Origin: Drosophila pseudoobscura | Lineage: Eukaryota > Arthropoda > Insecta > Diptera > Drosophilidae | Assembly: GCF_009870125.1 (NCBI RefSeq) | Contig: NC_046681.1 | Coordinates: 27,550,001 to 27,614,000 of the forward strand | DNA length: 64,000 bases | Direction of reading: 5' to 3' | Shown: one piece after another, positions 60,339-64,000 of the stretch | How positions within the stretch are numbered: the first letter of the stretch is position 1 | Layout: each line of letters begins with the position of its first letter | Translations under genes and position numbers: made by a program | The notes under the pieces: model-generated | Seen by the model: the letters and a program-made list of their open reading frames with translations, nothing else | Told to the model about the DNA's origin: nothing | The model's database searches: none

Positions 60339-61369
60339 TTTTGCAATTAACACTCGTTTTATTGCATAAAAAGTAGGAAAAATGCTACATTCTGCGAAAA
60401 CGGTAGCACCAATTTTTCCCTTTTTCAAGATTCTCTGAAACCGGAAAACACCACCAAAAACGTAGTCAAATTCTAAGCATTAAAAATAACAATAATATTT
60501 TTAATGCTAGCAATAAGCGAAGAAGGAAAAGTATATCGTTTTACCCAAAGCGAAAAAAACTTTCAATTAATAAAATAAGGGCAAAACTTTTTGGAAGCAA
60601 TTATTGCAAGTGTTAGACACTTCCCGCCCTTGGGCGAAGAGAAGGGGGGGGGGGGGGGGGGGGAAGTGAGTATATCCTTGTAATAAGCCACTTTCCTTAA
60701 TGACAAGACATTTGGCAGATCCTTAGCCGACAACTTTTTAATTTCCCAGTTTGCCCATCTCAGGGGCCAGACGGAGACCCAGACGCAGACCTTGGCCTAC
60801 CATCTCGTCCATTAGCATACAGGGAGACTGAGAGACCGAGAGACCTTCCGAGTGCAGTCATAAAGAAAAGTTTTGTTGCCCTTTCCCTTACTTTTCCTTG
60901 GGCTTTTCCCCTGTTAATCCACGCATGCTCTTTTGTTCCGCAATATCCATTTGGCCCCAAACTCTTCTGCGGGGGGCCCTACCTCTATGGGGGCATGAGG
61001 CATGCGGCATGCGGCCCTGTCTATAAGTCTGTCTTCCATCTGGGCGCCCCGTAACTTTTGCGGCAGTGGTTTTAATTTAAATTGACAACATCAAGCAGTT
61101 AAGTACTTGCAGCGACATTTTAATAGCTTGTAAGCCCCGCGAGTGCCCAAAAAACTTCCCCCTTAACCGAACGCCGAACGGCGAACACCGAACGAAGGAC
61201 AACCGAAAGCTGAGCAACAGCCAAACACCTTCTCCCCCTTCCTCCCCCCCAAGACTCCCCTTTTCGCTGGGACGCCACGTAAAGCTAAAGAAAATAAATA
61301 CAACGGACGCTTATTTACATATTCCCAAACGTAAATACGCGCCATTTTTATTTGCTTGACGTTGCTTTT
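60339..61369 (+). repeat. Segmental tandem duplication, left copy (~1.03 kb)
   Basis: Collinear with 62505-63540 from TTTTGCAATTAACACTCGTT to TATTTGCTTGACGTTGCTTT. Identity is high by eye (well over 90%) with small indels. It holds a G20 tract (60644-60663) that the other copy lacks. No gene is supported in it; the 66-codon minus-strand frame at 60760-60960 has a near-identical twin at 62939-63145 simply because the DNA is duplicated. Confidence 0.9.
60644..60663 (+). repeat. Poly-G tract (G20) in left duplicate
   Basis: Twenty consecutive G residues. The matching place in the right copy (about 62827-62843) has only short G runs (GGGAAGGGAAGGGGGGAAG). Confidence 0.9.
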
Positions 61370-62504
61370 TATACCCGATACTCAAAATGAGTATTGGGGT
61401 ATATTAGATTTGTGGTGAAAGTGGATGTGTGTAACGTCCAGAAGGAATCGTTTCCGACCCTATAAAGTATATATATTCTTGATCAGCATCAATAGCCGAG
61501 TCGATTGAGCCCTGTCTGTCTGTCCGTCCGTCCGTCTGTCCGTCTGTCCGTCCGTCCGTCTGTCCGTCTGTCCGTCCCCTTCAGCGCCTAATGCTCAAAG
61601 ACTATAAGAGCTAGAGCAACGATGTTTTGGATCCAGACTTCTGTGATATGTCACTGCTACAAAAATATTTAAAAACTTTGCCCCGCCCACTTCCGCCCCC
61701 ACAAAGGGCGAAAATCTGTGGCATCCACAATTTTAAAGATACGAGAAAACTAAAAACGCAGAATCGTAGAAGATGACTATATCTTCTAGAGTGTAAAATC
61801 TGAACCAGATCGTATAATTATTACAGCCAGAATCACGAAAACAATTTCACTCTTTCTCGCTCTGTCTCACTCTAACACACAGGTTTCATGGTCGGTTTTG
61901 CCAATTGCAAAATATGAGTTCAAGGATCTCAGAACCTATAAAAGCCAGAGCAACCAAATTTGGTATCCACACTCCTGTGATATCGGACCTTGACCGTTTC
62001 CTGTCCAAATTTCGCCACACCCCCTTCCGCCCCCGCAAAGGACGAAAATCTGAGGCAACCACAAATCTCAGAGACTATTAAGGCTAGAGTAACCAAATTT
62101 GGTACATACACTCCTTTAAGATGTCACTATAAAACGTATATCTCAGAATTTCGCCCGACCCCCATCCGCCCCCACAAAGGACGAAAATCTGTTGCATCCA
62201 CAATATTGCAGATTTGAGAAAACTAAAAACGCAGAATCATAGATAATGACCATATCTATTCGATTGCTGAATCTGGATCAGATCAGATCATTTTTATAGC
62301 CAAAAGGAACAAATCAATTTGCAGTGGCTACGCAGCGCCCGACGTCACGCTCAGACTTATTTGCTGTCTCTCTCGCACGCACTCTTTGTCGTGTCGTTTA
62401 ATATTAGCGGCGTCTGCCGGAGGAGAGCCATACTGACTTAGTATCGGGTATAACCGTAGAGTTGCGGTTTCCGCAGCAACTCACAACGTTCCCCCTCGTT
62501 TTTG
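61370..62504 (+). mobile_element. DINE-1-like Helitron (non-autonomous), ~1.13 kb
   Basis: It begins TATACCCGATACTCAAAATG, the typical DINE-1/INE-1-family 5' end. It carries the TCTGTCCGTCCG array (61513-61577) usual for these elements and several AAATTTGGTA/TTCCGCCCCC.CAAAGG internal repeats. It ends with a TATCGGGTATAACCG block and CCCCCTCGTTTTTG. No protein is encoded. I believe such elements are very numerous in obscura-group flies (the ISY/ISX type); that link is from memory. It lies exactly between the two copies of the 1.03-kb duplication. Confidence 0.82.
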
Positions 62505-63540
62505 TTTTGCAATTAACACTCGTTTTTTGCATAAAAAGTAGGAAAATTGCCACGTTCTGCGAAAACGGTAGCACCAATTTTTCCCTTTTTCAAGATTCTC
62601 TGAAACCGGAAAACACCACCAAAAGCGTTGAAAAATTCTAAGCATAAAAATAACAATAATATTTGTAATGCTAGCAATAAACGAAGAAGGAAAAGTATAT
62701 CGTTTTACCCAAAGCGAAAAAACTTTCAATTAATAAAATAAGGGACTAAAATAAGGGCAAAACTTTTCGGAAGCAATTATTGCAAGTGTTAGACACTTCC
62801 CGCCCAGGTCCTGGGCATTGTGCGAAGGGAAGGGAAGGGGGGAAGTGAGTATTTCCTTGTAATAAGCCACTTTCCTTAATGACAAGACATTTGGCAGATC
62901 CTTAGCCGACAACTTTTTAATTTCCCAGTTTGCCCATCTCAGGGGCCAGACGGAGACCCAGACGCAGACCCAGACTTTGGCCTACCATCTCGTCCATTAG
63001 CATACAGGGAGACCGAGAGACAGAGAGACCTTCCGAGTGCAGTCATAAAGAAAAGTTTTGTTGCCCTTTCCCTTACTTTTCCTTGGGCTTTTCCCCTGTT
63101 AATCCACGCATGCTCTTCTGTTCCGCAATATCCATTTGGCCCCAAACTCTTCTGCGGGGGGCCCTACCTCTATGGGGGCATGAGGCATGAGGCATGCGGC
63201 CCTGTCTATAAGTCTGTCTTCCATCTGGGCGCCCCGTAACTTTTGCGGCAGTGGTTTTAATTTAAATTGACAACATCAAGCAGTTAAGTACTTGCAGCGA
63301 CATTTTAATAGCTTGTAAGCCCCGCGAGTGCCCAAAAAACTTCCCCCTTAACCGAACGCCGAACGGAGGACAACCGAAAGCTGAGCAACAGCCAAACACC
63401 TTCTCCCCCTTCCTCCCCCCCAAGACTCCCCTTTTCGCTGGGACGCCACGTAAAGCTAAAGAAAATAAATACAACGGTCGCTTATTTACATATTCCCAAA
63501 CGTAAATACGCGCCATTTTTATTTGCTTGACGTTGCTTTT
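62505..63540 (+). repeat. Segmental tandem duplication, right copy (~1.03 kb)
   Basis: Counterpart of 60339-61369. Differences include loss of the poly-G tract, an extra ACTAAAATAAGGG near 62745, an extra CAGACC near 62967, and loss of the second GCGAACACCGAACG unit near 63365. After GACGTTGCTTTT it runs into a T-rich sequence, where the left copy runs into the Helitron. Confidence 0.9.
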
Positions 63541-63544
63541 TTTT

Positions 63545-64000
63545 GTATTTTTGTTTGTTTTTTTTTTTAATATATATTCGGGCACTCAGCCGGTCGTGTA
63601 CCCAGTATTCCAGGGGGCGATGTGGAAGCGAATATGTTTGGAATAACCTTGCTTTTGGATCTTTGAACAACGGGTTTTTAACGATTATTAAGGCTAGAGA
63701 CTATAGAAGAAAGAAAAAAGTAAACAATGGCTGTCCACGCGGGATATCTTTATATCTTTTTTCCAGAAGTTTTAAGACTGTACTTGTCTCTCTCCAGCCC
63801 ACTATGCTGTCTCTCTCTCTACATCGCTTGGTCTCTACCAATGATATTATCTCGCTCTCTCTTCCAATGTGGCTTAGCAGTACCTTTATGACGATGCTCG
63901 AGTGCTTCGATAGACCATATTCCGACTCATTTCGAATAAATTGACAAAATTATTAAGAGAATTCTATGTTAAATACGGTTCAATATTTACGGAAGTTTTT
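63545..64000. other. Non-coding right edge
   Basis: T-rich sequence followed by unique DNA with TCTC tracts (63787-63865). No supported gene. Confidence 0.4.

Noticed and set aside
14512..60663. Poly-G tracts as functional quadruplex switches
   Set aside because: They are not near promoters or conserved partners. Homopolymer slippage is the simpler explanation, so only their presence is reported.
60760..63145. Pair of similar small minus-strand frames (60760-60960 and 62939-63145)
   Set aside because: Similarity is explained by the segmental duplication. Codon use is not coding-like and no start context is present.

Overview
This window is eukaryotic and almost certainly comes from a Drosophila genome. 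Genes have short introns of about 60 bp with GT..AG borders, TATA/Inr promoters and AATAAA signals. Intergenic DNA is rich in (CA)n, poly-G and CTGCCA-type simple repeats, and there are two DINE-1/INE-1-like Helitron remnants. The younger Helitron looks like the type abundant in the obscura group (D. pseudoobscura and relatives); this species-group call is from memory of the family and is tentative.

Layout. 0-1.4 kb: the last exon of a DnaJ/Hsp40 class-B chaperone whose body lies to the left. 1.5-3.4 kb: an old Helitron fragment, then a divergent, mirror-image pair of near-identical 94-residue secreted, threonine-rich glue-like genes. 6.6-9.4 kb: a 205-residue Cys-tailed unknown, followed by a convergent pair of tiny His/Pro-rich genes around 1.4 kb of AT-rich DNA. 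12-12.8 kb: a five-exon gene for a small secreted protein that no single reading frame shows. 12.8-46 kb: a very gene-poor stretch. It holds a 173-residue internally repeated ORF flanked by direct repeats, a candidate two-exon 51-residue microprotein, a possible orphan terminal exon, and a Tigger/pogo-type protein that has lost its whole DDE catalytic domain. 46.8-49 kb: a secreted, catalytically dead carboxylesterase-like protein. 49-64 kb: non-coding, with local tandem duplications and a 1.03-kb segmental duplication split by a Helitron.

The most unusual signal is a dispersed ~300-bp repeat with a conserved core containing CCGCTCATCCGAAAGTG. Seven copies in both orientations occur between 13 and 46.3 kb, and the core is much better conserved than its flanks. 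Other notable points are concerted evolution of the 94-residue gene pair (coding about 98% identical, UTRs and promoters unalignable apart from the start site) and the DDE-less Tigger protein.

The genes do not form one pathway. The left end is a cluster of small, fast-evolving, probably stage- or tissue-specific genes. The middle may be a very large intron or a regulatory desert. Start sites and splice sites were read by eye from consensus signals and codon usage; no transcript data were available.
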